From: Myxococcota bacterium
GTDB lineage: Bacteria > Myxococcota_A > Bradymonadia > UBA7976 > UBA1532
DNA length: 37,090 nt
Reading direction: 5' to 3'
NCBI GenBank assembly: GCA_018813065.1
Contig: JAHJCH010000343.1
Location: 1 to 37,090, forward strand
Shown one piece after another: positions 1 to 7,477 of this stretch (position 1 is its first letter; every line of letters begins with the position of its first letter). Both the position numbers and the translations under genes were made by a program. The notes under the pieces are model-generated. The model was given only the letters and a program-made list of their open reading frames with translations. It searched no databases and had not been told where the DNA came from.

Positions 1-611
1 CTGGGCGCTGAGGGGAAGCTGGGCAGCCCGCCCGGCGGCAGCTCGGGGAAGGGCGGCAGCGGCGCCTTGATCGGCCCCGCGCGCAGCGACGCGGGGGGCG
101 GTAAGGCCACCCGGCCCTGCTTGACCTCGATGTCCCCCGGCCCGTTGGGCACGACCACCGACCAGATGGCCTCGTTGAGCGTCAGCACGACCACCCCGCC
201 TTGCACGCGCTGGCCGTTGAAGATCATCCAGCCGGTCCCGGCGGTGAGCAGGCCGTGGGCGTTGGCCACCTCGGTCATGCGCACGGGCTTGCGGACCGTG
301 AAGGGATCGGCGGTGGCGTCGGGCTCCCAGCTGCCCCCGCTGACCCCCGCCTTGAGGCGCGCCACCTCGCGGGCGCAGGTCTGCGGCTCAAAGTTAAAGG
401 CCACCCGCGTAGGGCCGTCGCCCATCACGCTCTCCGCCGAGGCCGCCGTGAGGAAGACGGCCAGGCGCTCAGCCTCCAGGCGGCAGCGCCGATCGTCGTC
501 GCCGAGGAGGTAGAAGACGAGGACCGCCATCAAGAGGCCGATGATGGCCACCATGACCAGCACCTCGATGAGCGTCAGGCCGCGCGCCGCGCGCTGAATC
601 AGTCGCCGCAT
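1..611 (-). CDS. GspH/FimT-like pseudopilin (prepilin N-terminal methylation domain), C-terminus truncated by window edge
   Basis: Reverse-strand reading from ATG at 611: MRRLIQRAARGLTLIEVLVMVAIIGLLMAVLVFYLLGDDDRRCRLEAERLAVFL...; prepilin motif G-LTLIEVLV followed by a hydrophobic helix; frame open to position 1. Confidence 0.85.
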   Translation of the reverse strand, partial: MRRLIQRAARGLTLIEVLVMVAIIGLLMAVLVFYLLGDDDRRCRLEAERLAVFLTAASAESVMGDGPTRVAFNFEPQTCAREVARLKAGVSGGSWEPDATADPFTVRKPVRMTEVANAHGLLTAGTGWMIFNGQRVQGGVVVLTLNEAIWSVVVPNGPGDIEVKQGRVALPPPASLRAGPIKAPLPPFPELPPGGLPSFPSAP

Positions 612-628
612 GGGGGAGGGCTCCAGGG

Positions 629-1189
629 TCAGAAGCTAAAGACGTTCTCGCCATCGACGCCCTGCCCCGCGATGCGGCAGTCTGCGTTGAGGTCAGGGCC
701 GGTGCATTTGTAGATGTTGAAGCTGTTTTGATCCTCGTCGGGGTGCTCGTGGACCGTCACCTCGCAGCCCGAGAGGCTCTCGACGTTGGTCTTAAAGGCC
801 AGCCAGCCCTCCAGGCCCAGCGGCGCCGTGCAGCTCTCCAGCGAATCTAAGCAAGGGCCGTCGGGCTCGCCTAGGCCCGGATCGACGGGGAAGGCGTCGG
901 CGCCGTTGCGCTGGGAGCCCTCCGCCGCCGACGCCGCGCCCGCGCCGCTGGGGCAGACCCAGGTGATGGCGTCGATCTCGCAGCCGGTGAAGGCGCCTAT
1001 CCCCAGCCCACCCGTGGTGTCTTGGATGGCGATCCAGGCCGGGTTCTCGACGGGGCCGCTGGCGCCCGCGTCGCCCGCGTCGCCGCCCGCGCCCGCCGCG
1101 CCGCCCCCATCTTGGTTAAAGGTCACAGGCTGGGAGCTGGTGCCCTCGCAGCCCCAAGAGATGAGCGTCAGGAGGATGAGATATCGCAT
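629..1189 (-). CDS. putative lipoprotein of unknown function
   Basis: ORF 629..1231; likely start at internal Met MRYLILLTLISWGCEG with a lipobox-like LISWGC; Gly/Ala-rich linker; directly upstream of the pseudopilin. Confidence 0.7.
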   Translation of the reverse strand: MRYLILLTLISWGCEGTSSQPVTFNQDGGGAAGAGGDAGDAGASGPVENPAWIAIQDTTGGLGIGAFTGCEIDAITWVCPSGAGAASAAEGSQRNGADAFPVDPGLGEPDGPCLDSLESCTAPLGLEGWLAFKTNVESLSGCEVTVHEHPDEDQNSFNIYKCTGPDLNADCRIAGQGVDGENVFSF

Positions 1190-1257
1190 AGCCGCGCAGC
1201 TTAACCGGAATCGGTGAGGGTGAAAAGCCACGCCCCGTCACGCGCGGTAAGGCCTGC

Positions 1258-1305
1258 GGTGAGGCGCCCGGCGAGGCGCCCGGCGAGGCGCCCGGCGAGG
1301 CGCCC
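1258..1305. repeat. 12-bp tandem repeat GGYGAGGCGCCC x4
   Basis: ggtgaggcgccc then three copies of ggcgaggcgccc, contiguous, in the divergent intergenic region upstream of the ParB-like gene. Confidence 0.9.
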
Positions 1306-1345
1306 GCATTGACAATCGAGGCGGGAAGGGGCGAGCATCGCCGCC

Positions 1346-2317
1346 ATGAGCCCATCCCTCTTTCAAACGCTCTTGAGGTCCGGGCCTCAGCGGGTCCGCG
1401 GTCACGTCTCGGCGCGGCTGGAGCCCCACCTTAGAGCCAAGCCTTGGCTTGAGCGCGCCCTCAAGCGCCTGCCTCCCTCCGTCGTCTCGGCGCTGCGCGA
1501 GGCCCTGGGCGTCGAGGCGCAGCTGGTGGAGCTGCGCCTTAACCTCGCTGAGCTGCAACGCGAGAAGCGCGCCCTCGGTGATCGCCTCGCCGCCCTCGAT
1601 GTCGCCCGCGCTGATCTGGATAAGGCGCTGATGGCGCTGCGAGAGGCTCAGCTTAATCATCGCGCGCGCGAGGCGGGCTTGGACGCGCGCGCCGCCACCC
1701 TTGATGCTTATGCTCAGCGCCTCGCCCGAGAGGCCGAGGCGCAGGAGCGGCTGGTCCCCACACGCGATATCCTCAACGCCCTGCCGCCCCGCCCCCGCGC
1801 CGCCTTGGGGATGGCCGCCTTGGTGGCCCATATGCGCCGCTTCGGGCAGCTGACCCCCCTGGTGGTGCGCGCCCGCGAGGATGGCCGCTTTGATCTGCTC
1901 AGCGGTCGCCGCCGCTTAGAGGCCCTTAAGCGCAATCACGCCACACACGCCCGCGTCCGCGTCGTTGATCTCAGCGATGAGGCCGCCGCCGCGCTCTATC
2001 TCGCCGAGAACTACTTGACCCTGGGCGTCAGCCCCCAGGCCCTTAAGCGCGATGCGGATCACCTCCAAGGCGCGGCGGGGCTTGATCCCGATGCGCTGAA
2101 TCTGACCCTGGAGCAGCAGGCCGAGGCCGTGGACACGCTGCCCTTGGAGGCGCTGGTGGAGGAGGCCCGCTATCACCTGGCCGAGGGGGCCTCGTGGCTG
2201 CTGTCCTTGCACAAGCACTGGACCACGCTCAGCCCCGAGGAGCGCGCCCGCTTGGAGGGCCTCGTCGCCTATCTGACGAGGCTCAACGCTTACCTCAAGA
2301 GTCAACACTGCGCTTGA
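1346..2317 (+). CDS. ParB/sulfiredoxin-domain protein with N-terminal coiled coil
   Basis: LVPTRDILNALPPRPRAALGMAALVAHMRRFGQLTPLVVRAREDGRFDLLSGRRRLEALKR resembles the ParB N-terminal domain (G-x-L-x-P-L-V-V ... GRRRLEA); long Leu/Arg/Glu coiled-coil region before it. Confidence 0.75.
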   Translation: MSPSLFQTLLRSGPQRVRGHVSARLEPHLRAKPWLERALKRLPPSVVSALREALGVEAQLVELRLNLAELQREKRALGDRLAALDVARADLDKALMALREAQLNHRAREAGLDARAATLDAYAQRLAREAEAQERLVPTRDILNALPPRPRAALGMAALVAHMRRFGQLTPLVVRAREDGRFDLLSGRRRLEALKRNHATHARVRVVDLSDEAAAALYLAENYLTLGVSPQALKRDADHLQGAAGLDPDALNLTLEQQAEAVDTLPLEALVEEARYHLAEGASWLLSLHKHWTTLSPEERARLEGLVAYLTRLNAYLKSQHCA

Positions 2318-2342
2318 AGATCAACGCCGAACCCAAAGGTCA

Positions 2343-3305
2343 ATGTGGATGAACCTCCGCGCCCTCACCCTCCGCGCGCGCTTGCGCCAGGCAACCCGCG
2401 CCTTCTTCGACGCGCGCGGCTTTTTGGAGATCGATGCCCCCGTCCTCGTCGCCGCCCCCGGCCTAGAGCCACACCTTGATGCCTTTGAGGTGGACTGCGC
2501 CGAGGGGCGCCGCTACCTGCACACCAGCCCTGAGTACGCCCTTAAGCGGCTCCTCGGCGCGGGCCTGGATCGCCTCTATAGCCTCGGCCCCTGCTTCCGC
2601 GATGAGCCGCCCTCGCGCACACACAGCCCCGAGTTCACCCTGCTGGAGTGGTATGAGGTGGGCCTTGATCTGTGGGGCCTGATGGATCAAACCGAGGCGC
2701 TGATCCGCGCGCTGGCCGCCCAGCTGGGGGCCGATCTGGCGGTGCGCCTGGACGCGCCCTTTGAGCGGCTGAGCGTCCGCGCGGCCTTTGAGCAGTACGC
2801 GGGCGTCGATCCTTGGGCGCATCCCAGCGCCGAGGGCCTGCGCGACGCCGCCCGCGCGGCGGGGCTGGTGGTTCACACCCACAGCGAGGATTGGGATGAT
2901 GTTTTTTTTCAGATCCACCTCAACGCGGTTGAGCCTCACCTGGGCGCGGACCGGCCCACCTTTCTCTGGGGTTGGCCCGCCAGTCAGGCGGCGCTGGCGC
3001 GCCTCGATCCCCAAGACCCCACCACGGCCCTGCGCTTTGAGCTGTTCCTCGGCGGCTTGGAGATCGCCAACGCCTTCGATGAGCTGATCGATCCCGTTGA
3101 GCAGCGCGCCCGCTTTGAGGCCGATCAGGCCACACGCCGCGCGGCGGGGCGGCCCGTCTATCCCATCGATGAGGCGCTGCTGGCGGCTTTGGCGCGGATG
3201 AAGCCCACCTCGGGGATCGCCGTGGGCTTTGATCGGCTGGTGATGGCCCTGTGCGGGCTTGAGGACATCATGGACACGCGCGTGAGCGGGGATGGGGCGG
3301 CATGA
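2343..3305 (+). CDS. epmA: EF-P--(R)-beta-lysine ligase (EpmA/GenX/PoxA), class II LysRS-like
   Basis: FLEIDAPVLVAAPGLEPHLDAFEV, YLHTSPEYALKRLLGAGLDRLYSLGPCFRDEPPSRTHSPEFTLLEWYEVG, GIAVGFDRLVMALCG; class II catalytic core without an anticodon-binding domain. Start could be 2349. Confidence 0.92.
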   Translation: MWMNLRALTLRARLRQATRAFFDARGFLEIDAPVLVAAPGLEPHLDAFEVDCAEGRRYLHTSPEYALKRLLGAGLDRLYSLGPCFRDEPPSRTHSPEFTLLEWYEVGLDLWGLMDQTEALIRALAAQLGADLAVRLDAPFERLSVRAAFEQYAGVDPWAHPSAEGLRDAARAAGLVVHTHSEDWDDVFFQIHLNAVEPHLGADRPTFLWGWPASQAALARLDPQDPTTALRFELFLGGLEIANAFDELIDPVEQRARFEADQATRRAAGRPVYPIDEALLAALARMKPTSGIAVGFDRLVMALCGLEDIMDTRVSGDGAA

Positions 3306-4018
3306 AGACGCGCTGGGTCTCGCGCTGTGAGAGCACCAATGATCTGGCCCTGAGCTTGGCCGATGATCCCGATCTCGTGGGGGTCGGCGCCGATGAGCAG
3401 ACCGCTGGGCGAGGTCGCTTGGGGCGCGTCTGGCGCTCGCCGCCGGGATGCGGGCTTTACTTCAGCGCCATCCTGCGCCCCGAGTTCTCTCCCCAGCTCG
3501 GCGCCGCCGCGCCCCTGATGGCCGCCGTGGCCGCCGCCGAGGTCTGTGAGGGCTTGGGGGTGGTGCCACGCCTAAAGTGGCCCAATGATCTCCTCCTGGG
3601 GACGCGTAAGCTCGGCGGGGTGCTGTGTCAGGCGCAGCTCGATGGCGCATCGTGGCGCGTGGTCATCGGCCTGGGCCTTAACCTGCGCGCGCCCCAAGGG
3701 GGCTTCCCCGAGGCGCTCCACGCCGTGGCCCTCGACGCAATGCTCGGCGCGCCCCCGCCCGCCCCCGTCGTCGCCGCGCGCTGGCTTGAGGCCCTCTTCG
3801 CTTGGTCGGCGCGGGTCCGTGATGAGGGCCTCCCGCCGGTCTTGGCGGCGTGGCGGCGGCGCGGTCCGCCCCTTGGCAGCCCCCTCCGCCGCGAGGGCCG
3901 CGAGGGCCTCTTCGGTGGCCTCTCCGCCACCGGTGGCCTCTTGCTGGAGACGCTTATTGGCGTGGAGGAGATCCACGCGGGGGATGTTGAGCTTGTCTCT
4001 TGGGGCGCCAAGGAATAA
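3302..4018 (+). CDS. birA: biotin--[acetyl-CoA-carboxylase] ligase
   Basis: STNDLALSLA, ADEQTAGRGRLGRVWRSPPGCGLYFSAIL, LKWPNDLLLGTRKLGGVLCQ; ATGA overlap with epmA. Confidence 0.93.
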   Translation: MKTRWVSRCESTNDLALSLADDPDLVGVGADEQTAGRGRLGRVWRSPPGCGLYFSAILRPEFSPQLGAAAPLMAAVAAAEVCEGLGVVPRLKWPNDLLLGTRKLGGVLCQAQLDGASWRVVIGLGLNLRAPQGGFPEALHAVALDAMLGAPPPAPVVAARWLEALFAWSARVRDEGLPPVLAAWRRRGPPLGSPLRREGREGLFGGLSATGGLLLETLIGVEEIHAGDVELVSWGAKE

Positions 4019-4166
4019 CCCGCGCGAGCTGACGTTGAGCGGCGATTGACACACGGCCCCTGGGGCGTTATCACGGTGGCCGTTCATTTTAACTGTTTGA
4101 CTTCCCTTGCTTTATCACACCCATGAGGCCCAACGCCTCAGCGGTGAAGGCACCCAAGGAGCGCAT

Positions 4167-5528
4167 ATGCGTACACTCCTCCTCCTCGCCCTGGCGTTCT
4201 TCGCGGGCGCGGCCCTCGCTCAAGATAAGCCCACGCCGGTCAAGGCCGAGGTCAAGGCCCCCGAGGTCAAGGCCCCCGAGGTCAAGGCCCCCGAGGTCAA
4301 GGCCCCCGAGGTCAAGGCCCCCGAGGTCAAGGCGCCCGCCACGCCCGAGATCAAGGCGCCCGTGAAGGACGCCAAGGCGCCCGCGCAGGACGGCAAGGCC
4401 AAGAAGGTGAAGAAGGGGCAGGCCTCAATCAAGGTGAGCGGCGAGGTCGAGCCGATCGCCATCAAGCGTGAGGTCAAGAAGGGCCTCAAGCCCCTCATCG
4501 ACACGCTGGCGCGCTATATCCTCGATGATGAGCTGGATCGCACCGAGATGCGTAAGGCCAAGAACGGCGTCGCCTTCCTTCACCTCGCCGCCACGCACAA
4601 GGATCCCAATGTCGTCATCGCCGCGCTTCAGGGCATGAGCCGCACTTGGCAGCGCACCAGCCGGGGTAAGAGCCAGCGCCCCGTCATTGACGCCGACTTT
4701 GAAAAAGTCGTCCTCGGTCGCCTTCAGTCCAAGATCCCCCAGGTCCGCGAGGCCGCCTTCGCCGCCGTTCGCCTGCTCCTCGGTGGCGATATCCCCAACG
4801 CCAACGCCCTCAAGCTCGTCCTGAGCTTGGTCAACAAGGGCGCCACACCCGCCGATCGCGTCGCCGCCATCGCCGCGCTCTATAACATCAAGGATTATCA
4901 GCTGCCCAAGCCCCGCCCCGGTGACGTCAAGGTCAACGTCGTCAGCGCCGTGCTGGGCGCTTTAGAGGCCAAGGAGATCCCCATCGTCGCCAACGCCCTC
5001 CACAGCCTCAGCCGCGTCGCCTATAAGGAGATGCCCAAGGCGAATAAGCTGTTGGCGGCCCTGGCGCTGCTGGAGAAGCACCCCGAGGCGAGCCTTAAGG
5101 GCGCGGCGATGGTCCTCGCCGCCCAGCTGACCAAGGATAAGAAGGGCTATGTCGCCAAGCTGCTGCCGATGCTGAAGGAGAAGGAGGCGTATCTGCGCGC
5201 CGTGGCCGTCAGCGGCCTGGGCGCCTTGGGCGACGCCAAGGCGCTCCACGCCCTGATCCCCCTCCTGGATGATGGCGGTAAGAACTTCACCGAGGTGCGC
5301 TATCAGGGCCTCAGCGGCCGCGCGGAGAAGATCATCCTGCGCACGCCCGGCGGTCGTCAGATCAATGAGGGGGTGCTCTTTGCGATGCAGCGGCTCACCG
5401 AGGGGACCGCCAAGCCCTTTACCTTCGAGAGCCTTGGGGGTAAAGGGCGCGCCGCCCGCCGCGATAAGGCCATCGCCGATGCCAAGGCCTGGTACACCCT
5501 CAATAAGGCCACCCTCCCCAAGCCCTGA
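4167..5528 (+). CDS. exported HEAT-repeat-like protein with Lys/Pro-rich N-terminal repeats
   Basis: Signal peptide MRTLLLLALAFFAGAALAQ; EVKAP repeats; downstream alpha-helical repeats (IPQVREAAFAAVRLLL, AYLRAVAVSGLGALGDAKALHALIPLLDD). Confidence 0.75.
   Translation: MRTLLLLALAFFAGAALAQDKPTPVKAEVKAPEVKAPEVKAPEVKAPEVKAPEVKAPATPEIKAPVKDAKAPAQDGKAKKVKKGQASIKVSGEVEPIAIKREVKKGLKPLIDTLARYILDDELDRTEMRKAKNGVAFLHLAATHKDPNVVIAALQGMSRTWQRTSRGKSQRPVIDADFEKVVLGRLQSKIPQVREAAFAAVRLLLGGDIPNANALKLVLSLVNKGATPADRVAAIAALYNIKDYQLPKPRPGDVKVNVVSAVLGALEAKEIPIVANALHSLSRVAYKEMPKANKLLAALALLEKHPEASLKGAAMVLAAQLTKDKKGYVAKLLPMLKEKEAYLRAVAVSGLGALGDAKALHALIPLLDDGGKNFTEVRYQGLSGRAEKIILRTPGGRQINEGVLFAMQRLTEGTAKPFTFESLGGKGRAARRDKAIADAKAWYTLNKATLPKP
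4248..4337 (+). repeat. 15-bp in-frame tandem repeat GAGGTCAAGGCCCCC x6 (EVKAP)
   Basis: Five near-identical 15-mers and one gcgccc variant read directly from the sequence. Confidence 0.95.
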
Positions 5529-5547
5529 AGCCCCGCCGCTTAAGCCC

Positions 5548-6333
5548 TCACTGCATCTGTAAACGGTAGGTGTAGCTGACAACCCCGACGCCCCCCGACG
5601 GCGGGGGGAAGACCCACGCCGTGGAGCGCGCGACGATGCAACGCCCCACCGACTTGTCCTTGAGGGTGTCCGTCTTGACCCGCGCCGTGGTGGGCCGCCC
5701 GTCCGCGCCCAAGGTCCACTGCATGACGATCTTGCCGCCAATGCTGGGGTCCTTGGCGGCGACGGCGCCATAGCATGACTCGACCTCCGACCAATGGGCC
5801 TTGATCGTCTTCATCACAGAGCCGCCGCGGGTGTGCTTGACGGCTTCGGGCTTGGCGGCTTCGGGCTTGGTGGCCTCGCGCTTGGCGGCCGTGCGCTTGC
5901 GTTGTTTGGCGGGCTTGGCGGGCTTGGCAGGCGCGGCGGGCGCCTCGACCTGTATCGCCCCCATGACGATCTTGATCTCTCCTGCGCCGCCGTCAGTGGG
6001 CTTGGCGCCGCCGTCGGTGGGCTTGGCGCCGCCGTCGGTGGGCTTGGCGCCGCCGTCAACCGGCTTTGCGCCGCCGTCAGTGGCTTTGGCGCCGCCGTCG
6101 GTGGCTTTGGCGCCGCCGTCGGTGGCTTTGGCGCCGCCGTCAGTGGCTTTGGCGCCGCCGTCGGTGGCTTTGGCGCCGCCGTCAACCGGCTTGGCGCCGC
6201 CATCGGGCGCGCCCTGATCCTGCTCCACGGCCTTGACACCCCGCGCGGCGTCCACCGCCGCGCTGGAGGTGAACTCGCTGCAGCTGATGAGGATCAAGGG
6301 GAGGGTGGTTAAGGCCCCCAACACGCGCGCCAT
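5548..6333 (-). CDS. lipoprotein with (KATDGGA)n repeat and AgmX/PglI/TonB-like C-terminal domain
   Basis: MARVLGALTTLPLILISC lipobox; C-terminus VMKTIKAHWSEVESCYGAVAAKDPSIGGKIVMQWTLGADGRPTTARVKTDTLKDKSVGRCIVARSTAWVFPPPSGGVGVVSYTYRLQ typical of AgmX/PglI C-terminal domains. Confidence 0.85.
   Translation of the reverse strand: MARVLGALTTLPLILISCSEFTSSAAVDAARGVKAVEQDQGAPDGGAKPVDGGAKATDGGAKATDGGAKATDGGAKATDGGAKATDGGAKPVDGGAKPTDGGAKPTDGGAKPTDGGAGEIKIVMGAIQVEAPAAPAKPAKPAKQRKRTAAKREATKPEAAKPEAVKHTRGGSVMKTIKAHWSEVESCYGAVAAKDPSIGGKIVMQWTLGADGRPTTARVKTDTLKDKSVGRCIVARSTAWVFPPPSGGVGVVSYTYRLQMQ
5985..6204 (-). repeat. 21-bp in-frame tandem repeat encoding K(A/P)(T/V)DGGA, about 10 units
   Basis: Repeated + strand unit gtcggtggctttggcgccgcc with variants; protein ...KPVDGGAKATDGGAKATDGGA... 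Confidence 0.9.
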
Positions 6334-6335
6334 GG

Positions 6336-7475
6336 TCACTCCCAGATCGCCGACGCTCGGAGCTGAGCGTGGCGTGTGTAAAAGTCGATGATCGACGGTA
6401 AGAGCGGATCACCCCTCGATGGCGCGGCGTTGATCTCGTCGATCACCTCAGCCACGTTGGGGTTGATGAAGGCAGGGCCGACCTTGAGCGCCCCCAGGCC
6501 CGTCTCGTCCTCTTCGTCGAGCACCAGCCGTGAGAAGCTGGCGACCCGATACCACCACACCGCGCTCTTGCCCAAGTAGCCCACCACGTCGGGCCCCTCC
6601 TTGGTGGGCTCGCCGTTGAGGTTGGAGAAGCTGAGGGCGAAGTGGACATGGGGCGTCTTGGCCTCTCGCAGCGCGCGGCTGGCGGCCTTGGACGCCTTGA
6701 GGTCTTCAAGCACCGCGCTGATCAGCAGGGTCCGTAGCCCCGCCGCAGGATCAGGGTTGAGGGGCAGCCCCAGCCAGTCCGCCATGATCTCCGCCAGCGG
6801 GCCATGGTGCGGCCCCTCTCCCGCGACGGCCTCAAAGCGCCAGCCCAGCGCCTTGATGACCAGATTCAGGCGCTGGAGGCTGAAGCTGATGTGCGCGGGG
6901 GTGAATAAGAGGTAGTCCTCATCGCCGCCCTCGGCGCCGCCCAGGGTGCCCAGCAGGACCGTCTGGGCGAAGAGGTAGTGGTAGGCCCGCGCGGTGGTGA
7001 GGCTCTCGTGCTCAAAGAACTCGCGGTAGCGCGGCAGCGCGTCGAGCAGCACCTCGGCCTGAGGCTCGGTCAGGCCACTGAGGCAGGCCTCAACCTCGTC
7101 GTAGCGCCGCAGGCCCAAGAGCATCCGCGCGATGTTGAGCACGACCTGCGGATCGCTCTCATCGACACGCCGATAGTCCTCGATGGCCTCCTCATGGCGA
7201 CGCAGCCGCCCCTTGACGAAGGCGCGCCACTCAAAGAACTCGCGCTCCGGCGCCCGCAGCACGGCCTCATCAAGCAGGCTCAAGGCCTCCTCGTAGTCGC
7301 CTTGGTTGGCCTCGATGCGCCCCAACGCAAAGAAAGGCTCAGGGAAGCTGGGGGCCAGCTCGCAGGCCCGCTGATAAGCCTCGGCGGCCTCATCGAGCTG
7401 ATCCATCAGCTCAAACTGCTTGCCGCGCTCAAAGTGGCGCCGCGCCAGCTTCTCCTTCATGGACTGCAATGCCAC
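6336..7475 (-). CDS. TPR-repeat protein
   Basis: KLARRHFERGKQFELMDQLDEAAEAYQRACELAPSFPEPFFALGRIEANQGDYEEALSLLDEAVLRAP: TPR pattern; real start may be 7460 (MKEKLA). Confidence 0.8.
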   Translation of the reverse strand: MALQSMKEKLARRHFERGKQFELMDQLDEAAEAYQRACELAPSFPEPFFALGRIEANQGDYEEALSLLDEAVLRAPEREFFEWRAFVKGRLRRHEEAIEDYRRVDESDPQVVLNIARMLLGLRRYDEVEACLSGLTEPQAEVLLDALPRYREFFEHESLTTARAYHYLFAQTVLLGTLGGAEGGDEDYLLFTPAHISFSLQRLNLVIKALGWRFEAVAGEGPHHGPLAEIMADWLGLPLNPDPAAGLRTLLISAVLEDLKASKAASRALREAKTPHVHFALSFSNLNGEPTKEGPDVVGYLGKSAVWWYRVASFSRLVLDEEDETGLGALKVGPAFINPNVAEVIDEINAAPSRGDPLLPSIIDFYTRHAQLRASAIWE

Positions 7476-7477
7476 CT

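Noticed and set aside
1116-1355. Minus ORF containing GASPGASPGASP
   Set aside because: Only the 12-bp intergenic repeat read through; no other support
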